A DNA stretch of 64,000 nucleotides from UBA1479 sp040216635 (GCA_040216635.1 JAVJOU010000026.1:248001-312000), one strand, 5' to 3'. Numbered from the stretch's first letter, positions 16,175-25,219 are shown. The notes: a model not told the origin generated them from the sequence alone. Numbers and translations are program-made.

Positions 16175-16853
16175 GGCGTCGTTCAAGGTCCTCGATCAGG
16201 AGAATAACGCCTTCGGGATCGCTCTCGCTGGGCGTTTTCGTGGCGGCCATCTTCCATGTTTCCCGGGAAGCCGTCAATTCCGCATCCGCGCCCTTTCCCT
16301 TTAAAAACAAAAGTTTTCCACTGGTTTTCAACAGGTTGTTCGACATTTCTAAAAGCCTGGGCAAGGGTGCGAGGGCCCGCGCGGTGATAATGTCGTAAGC
16401 GCCAGCTCCTTCCCCGCCCAGCGTCTCGATCCGTGCGTTGACGATGCGGGCATGGGTGCCCATCAATCGGTTGGCTTCGCGCAGAAAGGCCGCTTTGCGC
16501 ACATCGCTTTCGACCAAATCAAGCGCGCCCCCTTCCCCGCCGCCGACACCCAAAGCGGCGAGCACCAGGCCCGGCAGGCCCGCCCCCGACCCCAGGTCAC
16601 AGAAGCGCCGGGCATCCGCCGGGATCAGCGCGGCCAGCTGCGCGCAATCCTGGATATGGCGGCGCCACAAATCACCGACGGTGGCCGGTCCGATCAAATT
16701 GATGGAGCGCTGCCATTTCAACAGGGCCGTGACATAGATTTCCAGCCGCCCGCGCGCGTCCGCATTGTCCGGCCCATCCAAACCCAGGGCGCGGGCGATC
16801 TCGTCTGGCATTTTGGTATCGGGGCCGGAGGAGGATTGTTTCACGTGAAACAA
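16167..16853 (-). CDS. rsmG: 16S rRNA (guanine-527-N7)-methyltransferase RsmG
   Basis: SAM-dependent methyltransferase acting on the 530 loop of 16S rRNA. The SAM-binding motif CDLGSGAGLPGL is near residues 86-97, preceded by LLKWQRSINLIG and RRHIQDCAQL. The longest frame starts at TTG 16853, so that residues 2-6 (FHVKQ) are encoded by the parS palindrome. An ATG at 16811 gives a 214-aa protein of the usual length. N-termini with FHVK are common in alphaproteobacterial RsmG annotations, so the true start is unsettled. The gene is the first after mnmG in the mnmG-rsmG-parA-parB run. Confidence 0.95.
   Translation of the reverse strand: MFHVKQSSSGPDTKMPDEIARALGLDGPDNADARGRLEIYVTALLKWQRSINLIGPATVGDLWRRHIQDCAQLAALIPADARRFCDLGSGAGLPGLVLAALGVGGGEGGALDLVESDVRKAAFLREANRLMGTHARIVNARIETLGGEGAGAYDIITARALAPLPRLLEMSNNLLKTSGKLLFLKGKGADAELTASRETWKMAATKTPSESDPEGVILLIEDLERRHG
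16837..16852. promoter_or_regulatory. parS: parS site 1 (perfect 16-bp palindrome)
   Basis: The sequence TGTTTCACGTGAAACA exactly matches the chromosomal parS consensus bound by ParB. It sits at the junction of mnmG and rsmG and overlaps the longest possible rsmG reading frame. It lies about 1.6 kb upstream of the parB start and about 13 kb from the proposed oriC. Confidence 0.96.
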
Positions 16854-16862
16854 CGATGCCCG

Positions 16863-18749
16863 TCAGGCGCTCAGACGCGCATCCCTGCGCTTGACGTGAC
16901 CGAGCAAGATCGTCAGGGCCGCCGGCGTCACGCCCGGCACCCGCGCGGCCGCGCCCAAGGTCGCCGGTGATGCCTGTTTCAGCTTTTCCCGCACCTCATT
17001 GGACAGGCCCGCGACCGCGTCATAATCCAGGCCAACCGGTAAGGCCAAGCCTTCGTCCCGGCGGAACGCCCGGATGTCCGCGTCCTGGCGCGTAAGGTAT
17101 TGGCTGTATCCCGCTTCGATGGTCAGCTGGGCCATGATCTCGGGTTTGATCTCGGCCAGCTCCGGCCATTGGGCGACGATCTTGTCCGCCGTCACGCCCG
17201 GATAGGACAGCAAGGTCCAGGCGCTGCGCTTGGCCCCGTCCTGATTGACGGAAAATCCGGCCTTGGCCAAAGCAGTGGGGCTGGCCTGCAGGCGTTCCAG
17301 TTGGCGCTGACCCAGGGTCAGGGCCGTCTGCTTGCGGGCAAACACCCGGGCACGGTCCGCGCCGACGCAGCCGATGCCCATGCCCAGGGTCGTCAGGCGC
17401 TGATCCGCATTGTCGGCCCGCAGCTTCAGGCGGTATTCCGCGCGCGACGTGAACATGCGGTAGGGCTCGCGCGTGCCCAGGGTCACCAGATCGTCGATCA
17501 TGACCCCCATATAGGCATCGGCCCGATCCAGCACGAATTCCCTGGTAGCCCCCTCGCCGCCCCCCTCCCCGGCCACAAGAGCCGCATTGACCCCCGCGAT
17601 CAGGCCCTGGGCGCCGGCTTCTTCGTATCCGGTGGTGCCGTTGATCTGTCCCGCCAGGAACAGGCCCGGGACTTGGCGCGTCTCAAGCGTCGGCGTCAAT
17701 TGACGCGGATCGACGAAATCGTATTCGATGGCGTATCCGGGACGGAACATCTCGGCCTTTTCCAGGCCGGGGATGGTCTTCAGAAGCTCAAGCTGAACCT
17801 CTTTCGGCAGCGAGGTCGAAATGCCGTTGGGATAGACCGTGGGATCGTCCAGGCCCTCCGGCTCCAGAAAGATCTGATGGCGGTCACGGTCGGCGAACCG
17901 CACGACCTTGTCCTCGATCGACGGACAATAACGGGGGCCCGTGCTTTCGATCTGGCCGGAATACATGGGTGCGCGGTGAATATTGGCGCGGATGATGTCG
18001 TGGGTCGCCGCCGTCGTTTCCGTGATGCCGCAGGGAATCTGCGGGGTCGTGATCCGGTCGGTCAGATAGGAAAACGGAACCGGCGGGATATCACCTTGCT
18101 GTTCGTCCAGGCTTTGCCAATCGATCGTGCGGCCGTCCAGGCGCGGCGGCGTGCCGGTTTTCAGGCGCCCCAATTCAAAGCCCAAACGCCGGAAGGTATA
18201 GCTCAGCCCGATGGCAGGCTGATCCCCGACCCGGCCCGCCGGTATCTTGGTTTCGCCCACATGGATCAGGCCACGCAGAAACGTGCCGGTGGTAATGACC
18301 ACAGCGGCGGCGGAAAATTCCCGGCCGTCCGTGGTGCGCACACCCGATAGCCGCCCGTCCCCGCCGAACACCAGATCGTCGGCGCCGCCTTCGATGATGG
18401 TCAGGTTTTCCGTCGCGGCCAGGATGTCCTGCACCGCCTGGCGATACAGCTTGCGGTCCGCCTGGGCCCGGGGGCCCCAGACCGCGGGGCCTTTGGACCG
18501 GTTGAGCATGCGGAACTGAATGCCGCCCCGGTCGATGGCCCGTCCCATCACGCCGTCCAGGGCATCGATCTCGCGCACCAGCTGACCCTTGGCCAGGCCA
18601 CCGATGGCCGGGTTGCAGGACATTTCGCCGATGGTGGCCGCCTTATGGGTCAGCAACAACGTGCGCGCACCCTGGCGCGCCGCCGCGGCGGCCGCCTCGG
18701 TTCCGGCGTGTCCGCCGCCCACCACGATGACATCGAAAGTTCGGTCCAT
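16863..18749 (-). CDS. mnmG: tRNA uridine-5-carboxymethylaminomethyl modification enzyme MnmG (GidA)
   Basis: FAD-dependent enzyme (628 aa) that with MnmE modifies the wobble uridine of several tRNAs. The dinucleotide-binding motif GGGHAG is at residues 11-16. The GidA signatures are IGEMSCNPAIGGLAKG, FLRGLIHVGE, LKTGTPPRLDG (with the conserved Cys-free loop), GYEEAGAQGL and FTSRAEYRLKLRADNAD. The C-terminal helical domain ends with GVTPAALTILLGHVKR. The length is standard. Its partner mnmE lies 493 bp upstream on the same strand, separated by a gap containing the second parS site. Confidence 0.98.
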   Translation of the reverse strand: MDRTFDVIVVGGGHAGTEAAAAAARQGARTLLLTHKAATIGEMSCNPAIGGLAKGQLVREIDALDGVMGRAIDRGGIQFRMLNRSKGPAVWGPRAQADRKLYRQAVQDILAATENLTIIEGGADDLVFGGDGRLSGVRTTDGREFSAAAVVITTGTFLRGLIHVGETKIPAGRVGDQPAIGLSYTFRRLGFELGRLKTGTPPRLDGRTIDWQSLDEQQGDIPPVPFSYLTDRITTPQIPCGITETTAATHDIIRANIHRAPMYSGQIESTGPRYCPSIEDKVVRFADRDRHQIFLEPEGLDDPTVYPNGISTSLPKEVQLELLKTIPGLEKAEMFRPGYAIEYDFVDPRQLTPTLETRQVPGLFLAGQINGTTGYEEAGAQGLIAGVNAALVAGEGGGEGATREFVLDRADAYMGVMIDDLVTLGTREPYRMFTSRAEYRLKLRADNADQRLTTLGMGIGCVGADRARVFARKQTALTLGQRQLERLQASPTALAKAGFSVNQDGAKRSAWTLLSYPGVTADKIVAQWPELAEIKPEIMAQLTIEAGYSQYLTRQDADIRAFRRDEGLALPVGLDYDAVAGLSNEVREKLKQASPATLGAAARVPGVTPAALTILLGHVKRRDARLSA

Positions 18750-19242
18750 GGACCGCCTGCCTTATCCGTATCGTCTCTTAATCTGAACGCCGCGTCATAA
18801 CCCCGTGCCGTCCCCGCTGTCGCCACCGCCGCCACGAACGGGGGAATATGGGCCGGAATGTAGGAAGCCCGCCGATCCGAGTCAAACAAGATCGCCGCAT
18901 CACCGGAAAAAGGTTTTCCCGGGTTTTGGCCCGCCTGGGGCCCCGCTCGGCCGTCTTTCGGCCCCCAATAGCCACCTGCGACACCCCCGCCGACGCCCTT
19001 GCGATCCAGCGCGCCCTTTGGCCGGTAAACCCCAAAACCAATCGTCCCAGAGGGAAATGTTTCACGTGAAACATTCTGTCTTGCTTGGCACGGCGGGGGA
19101 CTCGTCCTGGGGCCCCTCAGGGGCAAGACAGAAACTCAATATTCGAATAATGATCTCAAAATTTATCTAAATATGTCTGTAGTGGGTTTATGTGGATTAA
19201 AGCCCATATATGTAGTGGTCAAAAAATAGATTATTCAAAAGA
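18750..19242. other. 493-bp non-coding gap between mnmG and mnmE with parS and an AT-rich tract
   Basis: No convincing gene. The left part (18750-19050) is GC-rich. The perfect parS is at 19058-19073. From about 19135 to 19245 the sequence becomes strikingly AT-rich, with a TATTCGAATA palindrome and TGTGGATTA at 19191-19199, which is one mismatch from the inverted DnaA box TGTGNATAA. The mnmG promoter is presumably here, but I cannot place it. A replication role is possible but less supported than for the hemE-PPSR gap. Confidence 0.6.
19058..19073. promoter_or_regulatory. parS: parS site 2 (perfect 16-bp palindrome)
   Basis: A second exact copy of TGTTTCACGTGAAACA, intergenic between mnmG and mnmE, 2.2 kb from site 1. 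Clustered parS sites are the normal ParB loading zone near an alphaproteobacterial origin. Confidence 0.96.
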
Positions 19243-20625
19243 TCATTTTCCGATGCAGAAGTCGGAGAAGATCACATCCAGCAAATCTTCCACATCGACC
19301 CGCCCGGTGATGCGCCCGATGGCCCGCGCGGCCAGGCGCAAATCCTCGGCGGTCAGCTCCGGTGGGCGTTGGGACCATCCCGCGACAGCCTGCGCCAGCA
19401 CCTCATGGGCCTGCTCCAGGGCCTGGCGGTGGCGCGCCCGGGTCGGTGCCGGTTGTGACCCCGCCCCGGCCAGGGCCAGGCCCCGGACGTCTTCCGACAG
19501 TTGTTTGATGAACCCCTCCACCCCCGCGCCCGTTTTCGCCGACAGGGCCAGCACTGGGGCACCGGACAAATCGCCCGGAGACGGCAGCGGATCGAGATCC
19601 GTCTTGTTGACCAGGACCAGCGTGCGCCCATCCGCCGCCAACGCGGCCAGATCGGGCGGCACATCGGGCCAATCCCCCCGGTCCAGCACCAACAGCCGCA
19701 GGTCCGCCCAATCGGCGCGGGCCGCCGCCCGGCGCACACCTTCGCGTTCGACATCATCCGTGCCGTCACGCAGGCCCGCCGTATCGGCGACGATCACAGG
19801 CACGCCACCCAGGTCCAAATGAACCTCGATCACATCGCGGGTCGTGCCCGCCGTTTCCGACACGATCGCCGCATCCCGCCCGGCCAGCAGGTTCAACAGG
19901 GTCGATTTGCCCGCATTGGGCCGGCCCAACAGCGCCAGATGAACGCCCGCGCGCAGGCGCTCCCCCCGCCGCCCGTCGTCCAGGTGGCCCCGGACCTCTT
20001 CCGCCAGCGCCGCCAGGGCATCGCGCGCCGCCGCGTCGATATGTTCGGGCAGGTCTTCGTCGGAGAAATCGATACCGGCTTCGACGTGGGCAATCGCCGC
20101 GATCAGCCGCCGCCGCCAATCTTCATAAATCCGCCCCAATGAGCCTGCCGCCTGGTCCAGGGCCTGGCGCCGCTGTTCCGAAGTTTCGGCTTCGACCAGA
20201 TCGGCGATGGCTTCGGCCTGGGTCAGGTCGAGCTTGCCGTTCAGGAACGCGCGGCGGGTGAATTCCCCCGCTTCCGCCGGGCGCAGGCCCGGCACACGCC
20301 CCAGGCTCGTCAGCACCCCCTCGACCACCGCCGGGCCGCCGTGCAGGTGAAGCTCCACCACGTCCTCACCGGTGAAGCTGCCGGGCCCCTCGAAAAACAG
20401 CACCAGGGCTTCGTCCAAGATCTCCCCGCTCACTGGATCGAGCAGGCAGCGCAAGGCGGCCTTGCGTGCCGCCGGCCGGGGCTTGTTGCCGTCCAGCCGC
20501 GCCAAGCACCCGGCCGCATCCGGGCCGGACACCCGCACCACCGCCACGCCCGCGCGCAGCCCGCCGCTGGCCAATGCGAAAATCGTCTCGCCGCCGGAAT
20601 TCAAGCCGTCATTTTCATTGAACAT
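19243..20625 (-). CDS. mnmE: tRNA modification GTPase MnmE (TrmE)
   Basis: GTPase partner of MnmG (460 aa). The N-terminal tetrahydrofolate-binding domain begins ETIFALASGG and includes GPGSFTGEDVVELHLHGG. The G domain has the P-loop GRPNAGKS at residues 234-241, the ETAGTTRD switch, DTAGLRDG and NKTD. The C-terminus ends FCIGK, the diagnostic cysteine motif. The start ATG 20625 gives MFNENDGLNSGGETIF; the longer frame to 20688 adds only a basic leader. It is followed upstream by the ferredoxin-like gene on the same strand. Confidence 0.97.
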   Translation of the reverse strand: MFNENDGLNSGGETIFALASGGLRAGVAVVRVSGPDAAGCLARLDGNKPRPAARKAALRCLLDPVSGEILDEALVLFFEGPGSFTGEDVVELHLHGGPAVVEGVLTSLGRVPGLRPAEAGEFTRRAFLNGKLDLTQAEAIADLVEAETSEQRRQALDQAAGSLGRIYEDWRRRLIAAIAHVEAGIDFSDEDLPEHIDAAARDALAALAEEVRGHLDDGRRGERLRAGVHLALLGRPNAGKSTLLNLLAGRDAAIVSETAGTTRDVIEVHLDLGGVPVIVADTAGLRDGTDDVEREGVRRAAARADWADLRLLVLDRGDWPDVPPDLAALAADGRTLVLVNKTDLDPLPSPGDLSGAPVLALSAKTGAGVEGFIKQLSEDVRGLALAGAGSQPAPTRARHRQALEQAHEVLAQAVAGWSQRPPELTAEDLRLAARAIGRITGRVDVEDLLDVIFSDFCIGK

Positions 20626-20694
20626 AGGCACGCCCCCGATACGCGCTTTTGCGGCCCGCCTTCGGTGCCCCGAACCCGGGCCGACCAATCGGGC

Positions 20695-21087
20695 CTATTT
20701 CTCGGGATCATCCCCCGGATGAAGCATCAGATCGGGCACCCGCACGCCGTCGCGCACATGGGCTTCCAACACCCGGTCGACCTCTTCCCGCGTTTCGCAG
20801 CGATACCACACCCCTTCGGGATAAATCACCAGGGTCGGGCCCAGCTCGCAGCGATCCAGGCATCCCGCCGAATTGACCCGCACCCCCTTAATGCCCAATT
20901 CCTTGGCCCGCGCCTTCATGTAATCGCGCAGCTTAACCGACCCCTTGCCGGAACAGCACCCCCGGGGATGGCCGTCCGGGCGGGTATTGGTGCAGAAAAA
21001 GATATGCCGGTCGTAGAACTGCGGCGGGTCGTCCTGGATGTTTCCAGCCGTGGAGCCAGGGGCGGAATCGGGGGGTGTCGAAGTCAC
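20695..21087 (-). CDS. Thioredoxin-like [2Fe-2S] ferredoxin domain protein
   Basis: A small cytosolic protein (130 aa) of the thioredoxin-fold [2Fe-2S] ferredoxin group. The likely cluster ligands are Cys32 in FFCTN, Cys44/45 in RGCCSGKG, Cys76 and Cys80 in SAGCLDRCELGPT, followed by the conserved LVIYPEGVWY. The electron partner is unknown. GTG start 21087 overlaps the stop of the DUF6489 gene (GTGA), so the two are translationally coupled. A pairing next to mnmE suggests, but does not show, a link to iron-sulfur or tRNA-modification chemistry. Confidence 0.87.
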   Translation of the reverse strand: MTSTPPDSAPGSTAGNIQDDPPQFYDRHIFFCTNTRPDGHPRGCCSGKGSVKLRDYMKARAKELGIKGVRVNSAGCLDRCELGPTLVIYPEGVWYRCETREEVDRVLEAHVRDGVRVPDLMLHPGDDPEK

Positions 21088-21362
21088 TTCTTGCTGTCCT
21101 TGTTCGTCCCGCCCGCCTGGCCGTCATCGCCGGACATGCCCGACATCTGATTCCAGAACATCTTCTGCATCTGTTCGAACCCCTGCACGCCGGCGGGAAA
21201 CCAGGTGTTGAACAGGGTTTCCGGATCAAGCGCCGAAAGGTTCGCTTTCATCCGTTCTTCAAGATCCTTCATCAAGGCATCCTGCATGGGCCTGACGTCC
21301 GGCAGGCCGAGAAACTTACGGGCCTCTTCCGGCGTGCAATCAATGTCCACGGTGATCTTCAT
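21084..21362 (-). CDS. DUF6489 family protein
   Basis: A 92-aa soluble protein of unknown function found in alphaproteobacteria. The recognisable N-terminal block is MKITVDIDCTPEEARKFLGL followed by DVRPMQDALM. The middle (TLFNTWFPAGVQGFEQMQKMFW) resembles the amphipathic helices of phasin-like or membrane-surface proteins, but this is only an impression. The tail is polar (GTNKDSKK). It is the first gene of a two-gene unit with the [2Fe-2S] protein. Divergent from the DUF255 gene. Confidence 0.75.
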   Translation of the reverse strand: MKITVDIDCTPEEARKFLGLPDVRPMQDALMKDLEERMKANLSALDPETLFNTWFPAGVQGFEQMQKMFWNQMSGMSGDDGQAGGTNKDSKK

Positions 21363-21599
21363 GTCAAAGCACCTTTCTCATCCCTGGCCGCCGCTCGTGG
21401 CGCGTGGCACGTCAATGGCCTTAATCCCCGGCATTAACCCGGCGGGCCTTTGCATTGATCAGTTACAGCTTGTATGCAGGACCGTAAGCCCCAACCTAGC
21501 CAGGAGAGGGGCCCGTGGCAATCGGCCATCATCCCACAGCCACCAAACCCAAGGTCATCAATCGTAAGACCACCAACCAACGGCACCGGCGGAGCGTCC

Positions 21600-23642
21600 A
21601 TGAGCGAAAACCTTCTTGGCCAGGAAACCAGCCCCTACCTGCTGCAGCACAAGGACAACCCCGTGCATTGGCAGCCCTGGGGTCCAGACGCCCTGGCCCA
21701 GGCCCGGGCGGAAAACAAACCGATCCTGCTGTCCGTCGGCTATGCCGCCTGCCATTGGTGCCATGTCATGGCCCATGAAAGCTTTGAGGCGCCTGCCATC
21801 GCCCAGGTCATGAACCGGCATTTCGTCAACATCAAGGTCGACCGCGAAGAGCGCCCCGATCTGGACAACATCTATCAGCATGCCCTGGCCATGATGGGCG
21901 AGCACGGCGGCTGGCCGCTGACTATGTTCCTGACCCCGGATCTTGAGCCGTTCTGGGGCGGGACCTATTTTCCGCCCGAACCGCGATACGGCCGCCCGGG
22001 CTTTCCCCAGGTTCTGGAAAGCCTGGCCGCGACCTATTCCGGCGAGCCCGAGAAAATCGCCGAGAACGCCAAACGCATGCGCGAGGCCCTTACCCAATTG
22101 GCAACACCCAAGGGCGGCGGTACCGTAACCCTGAAAAGCCTGGATGACGCCGCCTTACAGATGCTGCGCTTCATCGACCCCATCAACGGCGGCACCCATG
22201 GCGCGCCCAAATTCCCGCAGCCCAATTTCTTCCAGGCCCTGTGGCGCGCCCATCTGCGCACCCGCGGGCCCATGTACCGCGAGGCCGTAACCGCGACCTT
22301 GGCCAATATCTGCCAGGGCGGGATCTACGATCACCTGGGCGGCGGCTTCGCCCGCTACGCCGTCGACGATATCTGGCTGGTCCCCCATTTCGAGAAAATG
22401 CTCTACGACAACGCCCTGCTGGTCGAGCTGATGACCGAGGTCTGGCCGTTCCTGGAGGACGGCCCCAAGAAAGACCTGTTCCGCATCCGCACGGAAGAAA
22501 CCGTTTCCTGGATGCTGGCCGACATGCGGTCGAATGACGATCCGGCAGAACCCTTCGCCTTTACATCCGCCTATGATGCCGATTCCGAAGGCGTCGAAGG
22601 CAAATATTATGTCTGGTCAGCGGGCGAAATCGATGACCTGCTCGGCCCCGATGCCGATACGTTCAAAGCGGCCTACGACGTCTCGCCCCATGGCAATTGG
22701 GAAGGGCACACGATCCTCAACCGGACCTCGGACCCGGATTTCGGCGAGCCGGAACGCGAAGCCCTGTTGGCCCGCTGCCGTGAGAAACTGTTGCCCGTGC
22801 GCGCCCGGCGTATCCCGCCCATGCGCGACGACAAGGTCCTGGCCGATTGGAACGGGCTGGCCGTGACCGCCCTGGCCAAGGCCGCCGCCGTATTCGACCG
22901 CCCCGACTGGCAGGAGACCGCCGCCGCCGTGTTCGCCTTCGTGGTTGAAAATCTGGCCGACGGCGACCGCCTGTTCCATTCCTGGTGCGCCGGGCGAGCT
23001 GCACATCCGGGTGTGTTGGAAGATTATGCCAACATGGCCCGCGCGGCCCTGGCCCTGCATCAGGCGACCGGCGACGGCACCTACCAGACCGTGGCGACAG
23101 ATTATGTCGATCTGCTGGATCGCCATTTCTGGGACGGGGCCAACGGCGGGTATTTTATGGCCGCCGACGACACGCCTGATCTGCTGACCCGATCCAAGCC
23201 CGTCCATGACAATGCCGTGCCCTCGGGCAACGGTACCATGGTCGAGGTCCTGGCCCGCCTTCACTACCTGACCGGCGACGCCAAATACCGCGACCGCGCC
23301 GATGGCCTGATCCGGGCCCTGGCCCCGGAAGAGGCCCCCCACCTTGCCCATCAAACGACCCTGATGACCGGGTTCGAAATTCTCGATAACGCCGTGCAGG
23401 TCACCATCGCCGGCACGGGCCCGGATGCCGACACCCTCGGCAAGACCGCGTTGGCATCCGGCCATCCGCGCCTGGTCTTGATCCGCACCGAAGATGGAGG
23501 CGACCTACCCCCCGGTCACCCGGCATCCGGCAAGGGCCCCGTCGACGGACAGGCCGCCGCCTATGTCTGCGTCGGCCAAACCTGCTCCCTGCCCCTGACC
23601 GACCCGGCGGCCTTGGCCGAAGCGATGTTGCAACAGAAATGA
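21600..23642 (+). CDS. DUF255 / YyaL-type thioredoxin-domain protein
   Basis: A large cytosolic protein (680 aa) with an N-terminal thioredoxin-like DUF255 domain and a C-terminal six-hairpin (glycosidase-like) region; the animal relative is SPATA20. The N-terminus has the family-typical SPYLLQHKDNPVHWQPWG and the CHWCH motif with Cys51 and Cys54, followed by NIKVDREERPDLD. The second part shows GGIYDHLGGGFARYAVD, VPHFEKMLYDNALL and DDKVLADWNGLA. The biochemical role is unknown. ATG 21600 is supported by GGAG six bases upstream and by the conserved start. The stop overlaps the ogt start by 4 bp, so the two are co-translated. Confidence 0.92.
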   Translation: MSENLLGQETSPYLLQHKDNPVHWQPWGPDALAQARAENKPILLSVGYAACHWCHVMAHESFEAPAIAQVMNRHFVNIKVDREERPDLDNIYQHALAMMGEHGGWPLTMFLTPDLEPFWGGTYFPPEPRYGRPGFPQVLESLAATYSGEPEKIAENAKRMREALTQLATPKGGGTVTLKSLDDAALQMLRFIDPINGGTHGAPKFPQPNFFQALWRAHLRTRGPMYREAVTATLANICQGGIYDHLGGGFARYAVDDIWLVPHFEKMLYDNALLVELMTEVWPFLEDGPKKDLFRIRTEETVSWMLADMRSNDDPAEPFAFTSAYDADSEGVEGKYYVWSAGEIDDLLGPDADTFKAAYDVSPHGNWEGHTILNRTSDPDFGEPEREALLARCREKLLPVRARRIPPMRDDKVLADWNGLAVTALAKAAAVFDRPDWQETAAAVFAFVVENLADGDRLFHSWCAGRAAHPGVLEDYANMARAALALHQATGDGTYQTVATDYVDLLDRHFWDGANGGYFMAADDTPDLLTRSKPVHDNAVPSGNGTMVEVLARLHYLTGDAKYRDRADGLIRALAPEEAPHLAHQTTLMTGFEILDNAVQVTIAGTGPDADTLGKTALASGHPRLVLIRTEDGGDLPPGHPASGKGPVDGQAAAYVCVGQTCSLPLTDPAALAEAMLQQK

Positions 23643-24097
23643 GCGATTACTACACCTCCATGAATACCCCGGTCGGGCCGTTGACCCTGTTTGCCGACGA
23701 CCATGCCCTGACGGCCGTGGAATGGGGCCGCGCCCCCGCATCCCAATCTTCGCCCCTGTTGAACGAAGCGACCCGCCAGATGACCGCCTATATGGACGGC
23801 CATCTGGAACAGTTCGACCTGCCTGTCGACCCCATGGGCACGGCGTTCCAAAAACGCGTCTGGGCCGCCATGTGCGAAATCCCTTATGGCCGAACCGAAA
23901 CCTACGGCGAGCTCGCCGCCCGTATAGACGGAGTGGCGCGCGCTGTCGGCGGGGCCTGCGGCGCCAATCTCATCCCGATTATTATTCCCTGCCACCGGGT
24001 CATGGGTGCCGGCGGCCGGATGACCGGGTATTCCGCCGGTGAGGGCGTTGAAAGCAAACGCGCCTTGCTTGCCCTTGAGGGCGCCGCCCTTCTATAG
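23639..24097 (+). CDS. ogt: Methylated-DNA-[protein]-cysteine S-methyltransferase
   Basis: Suicide repair protein (152 aa) that removes alkyl groups from O6-alkylguanine. The acceptor Cys118 is in IIIPCHRV. The other conserved parts are GTAFQKRVWAAMCEIPYGRT, the helix-turn-helix arginine in RAVGGACGAN, and the final GRMTGYSAGEGVESKRALL. It lacks an Ada-type N-terminal domain, so it is an Ogt-type protein. It starts at ATG 23639 within the last codons of the DUF255 gene. Confidence 0.95.
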   Translation: MSDYYTSMNTPVGPLTLFADDHALTAVEWGRAPASQSSPLLNEATRQMTAYMDGHLEQFDLPVDPMGTAFQKRVWAAMCEIPYGRTETYGELAARIDGVARAVGGACGANLIPIIIPCHRVMGAGGRMTGYSAGEGVESKRALLALEGAALL

Positions 24098-24235
24098 CCG
24101 CATCGACCGGCCACGACACACAAGACCCTTAAACAGACTTGCCCCCGGGCGAGGCCATGACCAAGATGGCTCCCACATATCAGAAACGCGCCCGGCACCG
24201 AAAAACCGCCGGGCCTGCTCCAAGGAGGATACTCA

Positions 24236-25210
24236 ATGACAAAGGCCGTCCGAATTCATGAAACCGGGGGACCGGAAGTCCTGACTTACGAAGATGTCGA
24301 TGTGGGCGACCCCGGTCCCGGTGAAATCCGCATCCGCCAGACCGCCGTAGGCTTGAACTTCATCGACGTCTATCTGCGCACGGGCCTGTACCCGCTGACC
24401 GACTTCCCGGAAATCATCGGCATGGAAGCCGCCGGCGTGGTCGAAGCCGTGGGCGAAGGCGTGACCTCGAAAAAGGTCGGCGACCGGGTCGCCTATCCGA
24501 TGTTCAAGGGCTCTTACGCCCAGGCCCGCTGCCTGCCCGATTGGAAGGCCGTCATCCTGCCCGACGCCATCGACGACCAGACCGCCGCCGGCATGATGCT
24601 CAAGGGCATGACCGCCCATTACCTGCTGCACCGCACCTATCCGGTCAAGCCGGGCGATACCGTCCTGGTCTATGCCGCCGCCGGCGGTGTGGGGCAGATT
24701 CTCTGCCAATGGGGCAAGGCGCTCGGCGCCACCGTGATCGGCTGTGTCGGATCGGAAGAAAAGGCCGCAATCGCCAAGGCTGCGGGTGCTGCCCATACGA
24801 TCAACTACACGACCGACAACATCGCCGAAAAAGCCAAGGAATTCACCGACGGCGAAGGCGTCGCCGCGGCCTATGACAGCATCGGCAAGGCGACCTTCGA
24901 AGCGTCGCTCGATTCCCTCCGTCCGTTCGGCACCATGGTGACCTACGGCAATGCCTCCGGTCCGGTCGATCCGATCAGCCCGGGCATTCTGGGTCCCAAA
25001 GGATCGCTCTACCTGACCCGCCCGACCCTGGCGACCCATACCCGCAACCCGGAAATCCTGGCCGAAGGCGCCAATGCCCTGATCGATGCCGTGGCGTCGG
25101 GCAAGGTCACGATCAACATCAACCAGACCTATCCGCTGGCCGATGTGGCCAAGGCCCATATCGACCTGGAAGGCCGCAAGACCACGGGCTCGTCGGTGCT
25201 GATCCCGTAA
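24236..25210 (+). CDS. qor: NADPH:quinone oxidoreductase family (zinc-independent MDR)
   Basis: Medium-chain dehydrogenase/reductase without catalytic zinc (324 aa, cytosolic), expected to use NADPH to reduce quinones. The N-terminal catalytic fold has QTAVGLNFIDVYLRTGLYP and EAAGVVEAVGEGV. The Rossmann motif AAAGGVGQILCQWGKALGA is near residue 147, with SEEKAAIAKAAGA downstream. ATG 24236 follows a strong AAGGAGGA ribosome site at 24222-24229. It is a single-gene unit closed by the terminator shared with rho. The physiological substrate is not evident. Confidence 0.92.
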   Translation: MTKAVRIHETGGPEVLTYEDVDVGDPGPGEIRIRQTAVGLNFIDVYLRTGLYPLTDFPEIIGMEAAGVVEAVGEGVTSKKVGDRVAYPMFKGSYAQARCLPDWKAVILPDAIDDQTAAGMMLKGMTAHYLLHRTYPVKPGDTVLVYAAAGGVGQILCQWGKALGATVIGCVGSEEKAAIAKAAGAAHTINYTTDNIAEKAKEFTDGEGVAAAYDSIGKATFEASLDSLRPFGTMVTYGNASGPVDPISPGILGPKGSLYLTRPTLATHTRNPEILAEGANALIDAVASGKVTININQTYPLADVAKAHIDLEGRKTTGSSVLIP

Positions 25211-25219
25211 CCCCTCTCC

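Noticed and set aside
17100..18350. 416-aa plus-strand ORF opposite mnmG
   Set aside because: It is a shadow frame of a certain gene, with no recognisable domain and a composition set by the antisense of mnmG codons.
18778..19074. 98-aa minus-strand ORF beginning MFHVKH at parS site 2
   Set aside because: The start is only the palindrome read as codons; the rest is Arg-rich with no family likeness.
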